From the NCBI GenBank assembly GCA_036746695.1, contig DAIODP010000001.1, forward strand, positions 1,922,001 to 1,986,000: a stretch of DNA of 64,000 nucleotides. The letters are read 5' to 3'. The stretch is from UBA3006 sp036746695. GTDB lineage: Bacteria > Actinomycetota > Acidimicrobiia > Acidimicrobiales > Ilumatobacteraceae. The position numbers were made by a program, and so were the translations under genes. Below the pieces are notes generated by a model. That model made no database searches. It saw only the letters and a program-made list of their open reading frames with translations, and was not told where the DNA came from. This document shows, piece after piece, positions 8,213 through 16,387 of the stretch (positions within the stretch are counted from its first letter, which is position 1; each line of letters starts with the position of its first letter).

Positions 8213-10449
8213 GCACGCCCCGAGCAGCAAAACGACCCATCACGCTCGAAGACGTAGATCGTGCATCAAAGATATTGGGTGAGCGTGCGCGGCGTGATGT
8301 TTCGCTTTCGCCGTTCACGACGTATCGAGTAGGCGGAGCGGCAGCATTGCACGTTCATGTTTCGTCGATGGACGACTTGAATCAAGTGAGTGAAGCGCTG
8401 TCAGAAGTAGATATGGATGTGCTTGTAATCGGACGGGGCAGCAACATGCTTATCTCCGACACAGGATTCCCGGGAATTGCTCTTACCTTTGGCGCATTTG
8501 CCGACTACATCGACTTGCCACAAAGAGACGACTATCCGGGAGCCGCGCCGCTGGCATTGTTCGGTGGCTCAGTGACGCTCCCTGTAGCGGCTCGGCAAAG
8601 TGTGAAGCGCGGTTTAGCTGGTTTGGAGTGGGGTGTGGGAGTGCCTGGCTCGATAGGCGGTGCCGTGCGAATGAACGCAGGTGGCCATGGTTCGGATATG
8701 GCGTCGTCACTCGAGTCGGTTCGAGTGTTTCATTTGCGAAAGGGCAGGGAGTTCGAGCTTGAAACAGACGACCTCGGTCTGCGCTTTAGGGGCTCTGCAT
8801 TAACCGATCATCATGTGGTGTTGAGCGCGACTTTGCGCTTGGGTTGGCTGCCGGAAGGTGATTCGGGGGAGGACCGGCTCACCGAGATAGTTCGCTGGCG
8901 TCGAGAGAATCAACCCGGTGGGCAGAACGCGGGTTCGGTTTTTGTCAACCCAATTCCAGGCGAAGTTTCTGCTGGAGCATTAATTGACGAGTGCGGGTTG
9001 CGTGGTTTTCGCATCGGTACTGCGCAGGTGTCGGAAAAGCATGCAAACTTTATCCAAGCCGATGAAGGTGGTTTGGCGAACGATGTGATTGCAGTGATGG
9101 CAGAGGTTCGTAGGCGCGTGTACGAGCAACATGGGCATCAATTGCGAAGCGAGATCCGTTTAGTTGGTTTCGATGTGGAAGCCAACCCACAGTTTGCCGA
9201 TGTGTTGTCGAGCGAGTCCGACACCAGTGTTGCAACAATTCGTTTGGAACAAATCATTGAACGAATCGCCAGCAGCGAGTCTCGCCCGGACGCCTCCATC
9301 CCGCTGTCGGTTTTAAGCGGTTCACAACTTCCAGCACAAGAAGCCGACCTTTCGCCGGAAGTGTTGGAAGAATTGCGCGAAGCATTTGCCAAAGACCCAA
9401 CTGGGGGCATTGCGCAACCAGAAACTTCGCGTGTGGTCATTGTTGATCCATCGATCGTCGAAATAGAAGCGGCGGAAGAAGCAGATGCAAGCGCTGGCTT
9501 GACGGGGTCATCCTCAACCAGGGTGGTCATCGTTGATGAAGATTTGCGCCAATCAACCGATGACGATTTCCCGGCCGACACTCAATCGCAAACGGTCCAT
9601 CATGCTCCTACGAGCACCCGAGTGCGGATCTTTGATGAAGACGGCGAGGATGTTTCGCTCGCTGAGATAGTTGACCCAGGGCACTGGAGTACCCAGGGTT
9701 CAATTCGTAATCGATTGATGAAATTGTTTAGACGCGGTGGAGCACCACCCAAAAATAGACGCAAACAATTGCTCATTGCGATTGCATCCATCGTCGGTTT
9801 TCTGTCATTACTGATTGTCCTTCTTGCATCGCCCATTTTTTCAGTACGCAACGTGAAAGTTGAAGGGGTTCGGTACGCCAATTCCGAGTTGATAGAAAGT
9901 GTGATCGCTTCGCTGAAGGGCGAATCGGTGTTGACGGTTGATACCAATGTGTTACAAGATCGCCTAGAGAGCGACCCGTGGATTGAATCGTCTCGGATTA
10001 AAACCTTCCTGCCGAATACGGCCGTAATCGAGATCAACGAAAGACTTCCTGCTGCGTGGTTCGTTGGTGTAGACAATCGCGCACGCGTCATCGATGTTGA
10101 TGGTCTTGTGTTGGCAGTGCTCGATGGAAGGCCAACTGAGTACATGTTGATCGACGGTGTCGGCCCAAACCTCATCGCTGGTGCTACAACCGCACCCGAG
10201 TATCGGGCTGCGGCGCAACTAGCGCAGTCGCTTCCTGTCGAGCTCCAGCCGCTTGTCAAGAACCTAGGGGTCGGGGGTTCCGACTCTGTCACGATGACCC
10301 TGACCACAGGGACTCTGGTGAAGTTTGGCGAGCCTGTGGATATGCGAAACAAACTGGTCAATGTGGTCGTCCTCTTGCGTCGGCAAGACCCCAACGGAAT
10401 GCTTGAAATCGATGTTTCTGGAGGGACTCCCGTCGTTAAATCCGCGTAA
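8209..10449 (+). CDS. murB/ftsQ: MurB-FtsQ fusion: UDP-enolpyruvyl-GlcNAc reductase joined to divisome protein FtsQ
   Basis: One uninterrupted frame of 746 residues carries two normally separate proteins. Residues 1-320 are a complete MurB: FAD-binding segments GRGSN (75-79) and GVPGSIGGAVRMNAGG, the catalytic-serine motif AGSVFVNP (Ser243) and the terminal LRSEIRLVG with Glu315. Residues about 321-517 form an acidic linker with three related motifs: TSRVVIVDP (406-414), STRVVIVDED (436-445) and STRVRIFDED (469-478). A basic patch precedes one membrane helix at about 520-541, then a POTRA-like domain (545-613) and an FtsQ/DivIB tail. MurB works in the cytoplasm and the FtsQ N-terminus is cytoplasmic, so the topology is consistent. 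The start overlaps murC. Separate murB and ftsQ genes, common elsewhere, are absent here. Confidence 0.92.
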   Translation: MSTPRAAKRPITLEDVDRASKILGERARRDVSLSPFTTYRVGGAAALHVHVSSMDDLNQVSEALSEVDMDVLVIGRGSNMLISDTGFPGIALTFGAFADYIDLPQRDDYPGAAPLALFGGSVTLPVAARQSVKRGLAGLEWGVGVPGSIGGAVRMNAGGHGSDMASSLESVRVFHLRKGREFELETDDLGLRFRGSALTDHHVVLSATLRLGWLPEGDSGEDRLTEIVRWRRENQPGGQNAGSVFVNPIPGEVSAGALIDECGLRGFRIGTAQVSEKHANFIQADEGGLANDVIAVMAEVRRRVYEQHGHQLRSEIRLVGFDVEANPQFADVLSSESDTSVATIRLEQIIERIASSESRPDASIPLSVLSGSQLPAQEADLSPEVLEELREAFAKDPTGGIAQPETSRVVIVDPSIVEIEAAEEADASAGLTGSSSTRVVIVDEDLRQSTDDDFPADTQSQTVHHAPTSTRVRIFDEDGEDVSLAEIVDPGHWSTQGSIRNRLMKLFRRGGAPPKNRRKQLLIAIASIVGFLSLLIVLLASPIFSVRNVKVEGVRYANSELIESVIASLKGESVLTVDTNVLQDRLESDPWIESSRIKTFLPNTAVIEINERLPAAWFVGVDNRARVIDVDGLVLAVLDGRPTEYMLIDGVGPNLIAGATTAPEYRAAAQLAQSLPVELQPLVKNLGVGGSDSVTMTLTTGTLVKFGEPVDMRNKLVNVVVLLRRQDPNGMLEIDVSGGTPVVKSA
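9421..9636 (+). repeat. Three degenerate repeats in the MurB-FtsQ linker
   Basis: Three short peptide repeats of the form (S/T)-(S/T)-R-V-(V/R)-I-(V/F)-D-(E/P) are encoded at about 9421-9450, 9511-9540 and 9604-9642, roughly 30 residues apart. Acidic, low-complexity sequence separates them. Even spacing in an otherwise variable linker suggests short binding motifs, but no function is known to me. Confidence 0.7.
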
Positions 10450-10584
10450 GAGTGGGGGTTTTCGGCGGGATTCATAGTGGTATCGCTCGGGGCAACCCTC
10501 GGTTTATGTAAGGCTGAAGGACGAGTTAAAAAAGTACATACGGTTTTTTCGATGCTTCCCATCGATCCCAGGAGGAAAATTACA
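10450..10584 (+). promoter_or_regulatory. ftsZ leader with strong Shine-Dalgarno and upstream stem-loop
   Basis: This 135-base gap is the longest in the division cluster and holds no gene or tRNA. A near-perfect AGGAGG at 10570-10575 sits nine bases before the ftsZ ATG. Just upstream, TCGATG (10549-10554) and CATCGA (10560-10565) can form a six-pair stem with a five-base loop, ending four bases before the SD. TANNNT-like hexamers occur near 10535-10544, but no matching -35 is convincing, so a separate ftsZ promoter is likely but not located. Confidence 0.5.
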
Positions 10585-11691
10585 ATGGCTGGTGCACCAC
10601 AGAACTATCTCGCAGTGATCAAAGTGATCGGTGTTGGTGGTGGTGGCGTCAATGCCATCAACCGCATGATCGATGCAGGCCTGCGCGGAGTCGAGTTCGT
10701 GGCAGTAAATACCGATGCTCAGGCACTGTTGATGAGTGACGCCGACTTCAAAATTGATATTGGTCGCGAGCTCACTCGAGGACTTGGCGCCGGAAGCGAT
10801 CCGGAAATTGGTCGTGAGGCTGCAGAGACGTCGCGTGCGGATATTGAAGAATTGGTAAGCGGAGCAGACATGGTGTTCATTACCGCAGGTGAAGGTGGCG
10901 GCACCGGTACGGGTGCTGCGCCGATCATTGCCGAGATTGCCCGTGCTGCCGGTGCGCTTACAGTCGGAATCGTCACGCGACCATTTGGTTTCGAAGGTCG
11001 GCGACGTTCGCTCCAGGCCGAGTCAGGAATCAACAAGTTGAAAGACAAAGTTGACACCCTGATCATTATTCCGAACGAGCGGTTGCTCTCGGTTGCAACC
11101 GACAAGACGAGCCTGCTCGACGCCTTCCGCAAAGCAGATGATGTGCTGTTGCAGGGTGTTGCTGGTATCACCAACCTGATTACAACTCCGGGCCTCATCA
11201 ACACCGACTTTGCCGACGTCAAAATGATTTTGACAAACGCCGGTAGTGCACTGATGGGAACCGGCAAAGCAACCGGCGATAACCGAGCAATCAACGCCGC
11301 AAACGCAGCGATCAATTCGCCATTGCTCGAGTCTTCCATTGAGGGAGCCCGCGGCATTCTGCTCAATATCACTGGACCATCGGACATGGGCTTGTTCGAG
11401 TTGAACTCGGCTGCGGAGATCGTTCATGGCGTAGCGCATCAAGACGCCAACATCATTTTCGGAACCGTTATCGATGACGAACTTGAAGATGAGGTACGCG
11501 TAACAGTCATCGCGGCAGGTTTTGATCGAACCGAAACATCCGGCTCGCGTGCCGCTGCTCGTGATCAACGTTCAAACGATGCTCGCCCTGCAGACAACAA
11601 GGGAAGTCGATTGAAAGAGTTGTTTGGCTCGGGTGAAGATCCATTGCGGGATGACAGCGATGGTCTCGACGTTCCTTCATTCTTGAAATAG
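10585..11691 (+). CDS. ftsZ: Cell division GTPase FtsZ
   Basis: FtsZ polymerises into the cytokinetic ring that recruits the divisome. The 368 residues include the N-terminal IKVIGVGGGGVNAINRM segment, the tubulin signature GGGTGTGAA at 104-112, GIVTRPFGFEGRRR, and the C-terminal peptide LDVPSFLK that in other bacteria binds SepF and other anchors. I use the ATG at 10585 because it follows a strong AGGAGG; the frame is open back to 10477, but that extension matches nothing. No ftsA is present, so SepF downstream is the likely membrane anchor, as in other actinobacteria. Confidence 0.98.
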   Translation: MAGAPQNYLAVIKVIGVGGGGVNAINRMIDAGLRGVEFVAVNTDAQALLMSDADFKIDIGRELTRGLGAGSDPEIGREAAETSRADIEELVSGADMVFITAGEGGGTGTGAAPIIAEIARAAGALTVGIVTRPFGFEGRRRSLQAESGINKLKDKVDTLIIIPNERLLSVATDKTSLLDAFRKADDVLLQGVAGITNLITTPGLINTDFADVKMILTNAGSALMGTGKATGDNRAINAANAAINSPLLESSIEGARGILLNITGPSDMGLFELNSAAEIVHGVAHQDANIIFGTVIDDELEDEVRVTVIAAGFDRTETSGSRAAARDQRSNDARPADNKGSRLKELFGSGEDPLRDDSDGLDVPSFLK

Positions 11692-11707
11692 TCACATCTA
11701 GTCAGGC

Positions 11708-12364
11708 GTGAACGCCGCAGAGGTAGCAGAGCGAGTAGCGATTATTCGCCAGCGCATAGTTGACGCTGGTGGTGTAAACGTCGAACTTGTTGCGGTCACG
11801 AAAACGTTTGACGAAACATCCTGGCGAGCAGCCCGAGACGCAGGCGTCGACGGCATTGGCGAAAACTATGCACAGGAGCTTGCCGCCAAAGCCCAGCAAG
11901 TACCTGCCGATCTTCGTCCAACCGTGCACTTCATTGGGCAGTTGCAAAGCAACAAAGTGAAGATAATCAGCGAAATCGTCGACGTTTGGCAGTCGATTGA
12001 TCGGATATCAATAATCGACGAGATTCTCCGCCGCACCCCTGACAAGCCACCCCGCATATACGTGCAGGTCAACACCACGAAGGAAGCAGGCAAGGGCGGA
12101 TGCGAGCCAGAGACTGTGGCTGCAGTTGTAAACCACGCTGTACGCAATGGGGCAACGGTGGAAGGCCTGATGACGGTTGGCCCAACCGATGGTGACCCTG
12201 CCCAAACTCGGGCGGGATTCCGCCTGCTTCGATCTTTAGCTCACGATCTTGGACTTCGCGGATTGAGCATGGGCATGACCAACGATCTAGAAATTGCCGT
12301 GGAAGAGGGTTCGACGCTTGTTCGCGTTGGCTCGGCCATTTTCGGTACCCGCACCGGCGCGTAG
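11708..12364 (+). CDS. yggS: YggS/PLPBP-family pyridoxal phosphate homeostasis protein
   Basis: Members of this alanine-racemase-fold family bind pyridoxal 5-phosphate on a conserved lysine and help control free PLP. The 218-residue protein has VAVTKTF near residue 30, whose lysine is the expected PLP attachment site, then HFIGQLQSNK, GLMTVGP and the C-terminal LSMGMTNDLEIAVEEG and VRVGSAIFG. Translation begins at GTG 11708, sixteen bases after ftsZ. The ftsZ-yggS-sepF order is common in Gram-positive division clusters; pgeF, often found between ftsZ and yggS, is absent here. Confidence 0.94.
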   Translation: MNAAEVAERVAIIRQRIVDAGGVNVELVAVTKTFDETSWRAARDAGVDGIGENYAQELAAKAQQVPADLRPTVHFIGQLQSNKVKIISEIVDVWQSIDRISIIDEILRRTPDKPPRIYVQVNTTKEAGKGGCEPETVAAVVNHAVRNGATVEGLMTVGPTDGDPAQTRAGFRLLRSLAHDLGLRGLSMGMTNDLEIAVEEGSTLVRVGSAIFGTRTGA

Positions 12365-12401
12365 AAAAGTCCTATAACGCGCGCGAATATGGGTATTGGG
12401 C

Positions 12402-12414
12402 TATTCTTTCAGGG
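12402..12414 (+). promoter_or_regulatory. Putative -10 element of sepF
   Basis: TATTCT at 12402-12407 lies seven bases before the sepF ATG. The distance suits a leaderless or nearly leaderless transcript, although AGGG at 12411-12414 touches the start codon. No convincing -35 is visible. Confidence 0.35.
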
Positions 12415-12954
12415 ATGTCAATGTTTCGTAAAGCAATGGATTATTTAGGTCTTGGGCCAGATGACGCATATGACGATTACGACGCATCCGTGGCGCAGGT
12501 CCGTCCAGAGCGCCAGCGCCAAAGTCGTTCACCGCAGGCTCGTCCCTCACGTCAAGTCGCTCAGGAGTATGACGACTACGAAGAAGAATACGACGAGCCG
12601 ATGCCAGAGCCACGCGGAGTTCGTGCAAGACCGCAACAAGTTCGTGACGACTCCAGCGTGCAAGTGCGTCCTTCAGCAAATCGCTCGGTGCCGACTGTGC
12701 GTCCACTTTCGGTTTCAACAGCAGAAGCAGTTACTGTTCGACCAACTCGCTACGACCAAGCCAAAGACATTGCAGATTTGTTGAAGTCTGGTCAGCCAGT
12801 TGTCATGAACATCGCTGGTGCAGACGAAGAAACTGCACGACGCTTGATCGATTTTGTATCGGGGCTTGTCTACGGCCTTGAGGGTCAGATCGAAAAAGTA
12901 TCACCAGGCGCATTTTTGATTAAGCCTTCCGGAGTTCGCGTCTCACGCGGTTAA
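12415..12954 (+). CDS. sepF: Cell division protein SepF
   Basis: SepF binds the FtsZ C-terminal peptide and the membrane and anchors the Z ring in bacteria that lack FtsA. The first residues (MSMFRKAMDYLGL) resemble the SepF amphipathic membrane-targeting helix. A disordered stretch rich in Asp, Tyr, Arg and Gln follows to about residue 100, then the globular SepF domain at 105-179 (RPTRYDQAKDIADLL, GLVYGLEGQIEKVSPGAFLIKP). The 179-residue length is typical. A second in-frame ATG at 12421 is a possible start. yggT follows closely, so the two are probably co-transcribed. Confidence 0.94.
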   Translation: MSMFRKAMDYLGLGPDDAYDDYDASVAQVRPERQRQSRSPQARPSRQVAQEYDDYEEEYDEPMPEPRGVRARPQQVRDDSSVQVRPSANRSVPTVRPLSVSTAEAVTVRPTRYDQAKDIADLLKSGQPVVMNIAGADEETARRLIDFVSGLVYGLEGQIEKVSPGAFLIKPSGVRVSRG

Positions 12955-12970
12955 CGAATCAATAACACTG

Positions 12971-13225
12971 ATGATTAGAGAACTGCTCTGCCAACTCGTC
13001 AGCTTGTACGTTTTGCTTATCATTGTTCGCGTCATTAGCTCTTGGTTTCCTGCCAACCCCAATGGCCCATTCGGACAAATCATTCGTTTGGTTTTTCGTG
13101 CAACCGACCCAGTGTTGTTGCCGGTGCGGCGTGCGGTGCCTTTTGCTGGCCCACTCGATTTGTCGCCGATCATTGTTGTGTTATTCCTCAATATCGTCGT
13201 TCAACAGTTCATACTCGGCTGCTAA
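12971..13225 (+). CDS. YggT-family small membrane protein
   Basis: An 84-residue protein with two hydrophobic segments flanking the family-typical region SWFPANPNGPFGQIIR and a proximal PVRRAVP stretch. YggT proteins are found beside sepF across actinobacteria and other Gram-positives; their function is poorly defined and linked to division or membrane homeostasis by context only. The start ATG 12971 is 16 bases after sepF. The usual next gene in actinobacteria, divIVA/wag31, is not here; ileS follows instead. Confidence 0.88.
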   Translation: MIRELLCQLVSLYVLLIIVRVISSWFPANPNGPFGQIIRLVFRATDPVLLPVRRAVPFAGPLDLSPIIVVLFLNIVVQQFILGC

Positions 13226-13230
13226 TTTCT

Positions 13231-13265
13231 GCACTCAGAGTGCCCAAGCCGTACACTGACGCACC
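13231..13265 (+). promoter_or_regulatory. ileS promoter region with a 13-base palindrome
   Basis: GCACTC-A-GAGTGC at 13231-13243 is a perfect inverted repeat. TACACT at 13252-13257 is a fair -10 hexamer eight bases before the GTG start of ileS. The palindrome falls where a -35 would lie, so it could be a repressor or activator site. The gap is too short for a T-box leader, which many actinobacterial ileS genes carry. Confidence 0.4.
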
Positions 13266-16200
13266 GTGACGTATCCATCGGTAGAGCCGCAGCCACAGTT
13301 TCCGGCGCTTGAAAATGAGACGCTCGCGTATTGGGCAAGTGACAAAACGTTCGAAGCATCCATTGCGCAACATGAGGCCGGCGCAAACGGCGAAAATGAA
13401 TATGTCTTTTACGATGGTCCGCCATTCGCCAATGGTTTGCCGCACTACGGACACTTGCTTACAGGTTTTGTTAAAGACGCAGTGCCTCGCTATCAGACCA
13501 TGCGGGGCAAGCGCGTCGAGCGACGCTTCGGTTGGGATTGCCATGGGTTGCCGGCAGAGGCAGAAGCCGAACGGCAGTTGGGTATTTCTGGAACACAAGC
13601 CATCACTGATTTCGGGATTGAGAAATTTAACGACTACTGCAAAGTTTCGGTGTTGCAGTACACCAGTGACTGGGAGCGTTATGTAACGCGACAAGCCCGT
13701 TGGGTTGATTTTGCAAACGACTACAAAACGCTTGATATGCCCTATATGGAAAGCGTGATGTGGGCCTTCAAAGCCCTTTGGGACAAGGGCCTTATCTATG
13801 AGGGCTTCCGAGTTCTGCCGTATTCGTGGGCGCTTGAAACGCCGTTATCAAATACTGAAACGCGCATGGACGATGCATATAAACAGGTGCAAGACCCAGC
13901 CCTCACAGTTGGTTTTTCCCTAGAAAATGGTGATTCGTTGTTGGCATGGACAACAACGCCTTGGACGTTGCCGAGCAACTTGGCTTTGGCGGTTTCGCCG
14001 GATGTTGAATACGTCCGCGTGTCGCATGAAGGCAAGGTGTACGTCCTCGCACAGGCCCGACTGGAGGCATACGCAAAAGAGCTCGAGGGCGCAGTTGTTC
14101 TTGAGACGGTGATGGGTTCCACGCTTGTAGGCATGCGCTACACGCCACTGTTTCCATACTTTGCAGACCACGCAGATGCCTTTCGCGTGTTGTCGGGCGA
14201 TTTCGTCACCACCGAGGATGGAACTGGCGTTGTGCATATGGCACCCGGTTTCGGTGAGGACGACCAACGAGTATGTAAGGACAACGGCATTGAACTGGTA
14301 GTTCCAGTTGACAGCAGGGGACAGTTCACTAGCGAGGTTCCTGACTTTCAGGGTCAATTGGTGTTTGATGCGAACCCACTGATCATTCGGGCATTAAAAG
14401 ATCGTGGGGTGGTGTTGCGCCACGAAACGTACGACCACTCGTACCCGCATTGTTGGCGCACAGGTAAGCCGCTCATCTATAAGGCGGTGAGTTCTTGGTT
14501 TGTCAACGTGACGATGATCAAGGATCGGATGGTTGAACTGAATAACACCATCACGTGGGTTCCCGACCACTTGCAGCAGGGGAGTTTTGGCAAGTGGCTT
14601 GAGAATGCTCGCGATTGGACAATCAGCCGCAATCGTTTTTGGGGTTCGCCTATTCCGATATGGCGAAGCGATGATCCGACGTATCCGCGCATTGATGTGT
14701 ACGGAAGCGTTGCCGAACTAGAGCGCGACTTTGGAGTCAAAGTTGCAGATCTGCACCGCCCAATCGTTGATGATTTGATTCGACCAAACCCAGATGATCC
14801 AACTGGTAAATCGATGATGCGTCGGGTGCCCGAAGTGTTGGACTGCTGGTTCGAAAGCGGTTCTATGCCTTTTGCCCAGGTGCATTATCCGTTTGAGAAC
14901 CAAGAATGGTTTGAGAAACACAATCCGGGTGATTTCATCGTCGAATACATCGGCCAAACCCGGGGCTGGTTCTACACGTTGCATGTTTTGGCTACAGCGT
15001 TGTTTGATCGTCCTGCCTTTTCAACCTGTGTTAGCCACGGCATAGTCCTCGGCGCAGATGGGGCCAAGATGTCAAAGAGTCTGCGCAACTACCCAGACCC
15101 AATGAATGTTTTTGACACCTATGGGGCCGACGCAATGCGCTGGTATCTGTTGTCTTCCTCAATTTTGCGCGGCTCCGATTTTGCCGTTACCGAAGAGGGC
15201 ATTCGTGACATCGTTCGACAGGTGATGTTGCCGCTTTGGAACAGTTGGTATTTCCTTTCGCTCTATGCGAACGCGGAGGCGAAAACAGGAGCGATTGATT
15301 ATTCGTCAACAAATGTCTTGGATGTGTACATCTTTTCAAAGCTGCACAAGCTTGTTGTGGAGACAACCAAGTTGATGGACTCGTACGACTTGTTCGAAGC
15401 ATGTCAGCAGGTGCGGGGGTTTTTGGATGCGCTGACCAACTGGTACATTCGGCGCAGCCGCGATCGCTTTTGGGCGGGCGACCAAGACGCAATCAATACT
15501 TTGCATACAACGCTTCACGTACTGACGCGAGTGATTGCACCACTGCTGCCGCTTACGAGCGAGAAAATTTTTCGTGGCCTGACCGACGAGCGAAGCGTTC
15601 ATTTGCAAACTTGGCCATCGCCAGATGAGATTCCTTGCAATAATGATTTGGTTACCGTGATGGACCAGGTGCGCGACGTTTGCAGCAGCACACTTTCGCT
15701 TCGCAAGGTTCACTCTCGACGAGTGCGTTTGCCGCTTGCAAAGTTGACTGTTGCCTCACCATTGGCCGAAGGTTTGCGTCCATTCGTTTCGATTATCACC
15801 GACGAGGTGAATGTGCAGGAAGTTGTATTGTCCACCGACGTCGCTGGCGTTGCGCGGCACGAATTGCAAGTGATACCGGCTGCGCTCGGGCCAAGATTGG
15901 GTTCGAACACGCAAAAGGTGATTGTCGCCGTTAAAAAGGGCGACTGGAAGCAGACCGGCGACACCATTGTTGCTGGCGGTGTCGAGTTGCAACCCCACGA
16001 GTTTCAGCTGAAGTTGATGGCCGCAGTCGGCGACGCAGATTCTCTCGCGAGCGCCGCGTTGCAAGATGGCCAAGGCATTGTTCTGTTGGATATCCAACTC
16101 ACGCCGGCGCTACTTGCCGAAGGTGCCGCTCGCGATGTAGTGCGCGCTGTGCAACAGGCGCGTCGCGAGGCCAAGCTCTTGGTCTCCGACCGGATCAGCC

Positions 16201-16364
16201 TCACCCTGGGTCTTCCCGAGGATCTTGCCCAGCAGATTGCCCCCTTCTTGTCGTATATTGCCGCCGAGACGCTTGCAGAGCGCACAACATTGGACCCGAA
16301 TGCGGTACGGGCTACCGATTTGGACGGAACTCCCATCTATGTCGGGGTTGAGCGACTACGGTAA
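13266..16364 (+). CDS. ileS: Isoleucyl-tRNA synthetase
   Basis: A 1032-residue class I synthetase that charges tRNA-Ile and edits mischarged valine. The HIGH-type motif reads HYGH at residues 60-63 within FANGLPHYGHLLTG, and KMSKS is at 601-605. The editing domain (WTTTPWTLPSN, GTGVVHMAPGFGEDD) and anticodon-binding region (DALTNWYIRRSRDRFW) are present. HYGH and the overall length match the eukaryote-like type 2 enzymes found in mycobacteria, a class associated with natural mupirocin tolerance, rather than the HIGH-bearing type 1. Translation starts at GTG 13266. Confidence 0.97.
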   Translation: MTYPSVEPQPQFPALENETLAYWASDKTFEASIAQHEAGANGENEYVFYDGPPFANGLPHYGHLLTGFVKDAVPRYQTMRGKRVERRFGWDCHGLPAEAEAERQLGISGTQAITDFGIEKFNDYCKVSVLQYTSDWERYVTRQARWVDFANDYKTLDMPYMESVMWAFKALWDKGLIYEGFRVLPYSWALETPLSNTETRMDDAYKQVQDPALTVGFSLENGDSLLAWTTTPWTLPSNLALAVSPDVEYVRVSHEGKVYVLAQARLEAYAKELEGAVVLETVMGSTLVGMRYTPLFPYFADHADAFRVLSGDFVTTEDGTGVVHMAPGFGEDDQRVCKDNGIELVVPVDSRGQFTSEVPDFQGQLVFDANPLIIRALKDRGVVLRHETYDHSYPHCWRTGKPLIYKAVSSWFVNVTMIKDRMVELNNTITWVPDHLQQGSFGKWLENARDWTISRNRFWGSPIPIWRSDDPTYPRIDVYGSVAELERDFGVKVADLHRPIVDDLIRPNPDDPTGKSMMRRVPEVLDCWFESGSMPFAQVHYPFENQEWFEKHNPGDFIVEYIGQTRGWFYTLHVLATALFDRPAFSTCVSHGIVLGADGAKMSKSLRNYPDPMNVFDTYGADAMRWYLLSSSILRGSDFAVTEEGIRDIVRQVMLPLWNSWYFLSLYANAEAKTGAIDYSSTNVLDVYIFSKLHKLVVETTKLMDSYDLFEACQQVRGFLDALTNWYIRRSRDRFWAGDQDAINTLHTTLHVLTRVIAPLLPLTSEKIFRGLTDERSVHLQTWPSPDEIPCNNDLVTVMDQVRDVCSSTLSLRKVHSRRVRLPLAKLTVASPLAEGLRPFVSIITDEVNVQEVVLSTDVAGVARHELQVIPAALGPRLGSNTQKVIVAVKKGDWKQTGDTIVAGGVELQPHEFQLKLMAAVGDADSLASAALQDGQGIVLLDIQLTPALLAEGAARDVVRAVQQARREAKLLVSDRISLTLGLPEDLAQQIAPFLSYIAAETLAERTTLDPNAVRATDLDGTPIYVGVERLR

Positions 16365-16387
16365 AGCGCCAAGTCAGGGAGACAGTG

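Noticed and set aside
8209..10449. MurB-FtsQ fusion as a simple frameshift or assembly artefact
   Set aside because: The frame is open throughout, the linker is in the same codon style and carries internal repeats, and no alternative start with an SD for FtsQ is evident. Raw reads would still be needed to exclude it fully.
9600..10562. A 320-codon minus-strand open frame antisense to the FtsQ half of the fusion
   Set aside because: It is fully covered by the well-supported plus-strand gene, has Ser/Thr/Arg-heavy composition typical of antisense frames and no recognisable motif.
10719..11387. A 222-codon minus-strand open frame over ftsZ
   Set aside because: It is a mirror of the conserved ftsZ codon pattern with no SD or motif.
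13226..13265. T-box riboswitch before ileS
   Set aside because: Only 40 bases separate yggT from ileS, far too few for a T-box leader unless it extended into yggT, and no T-box sequence is seen.
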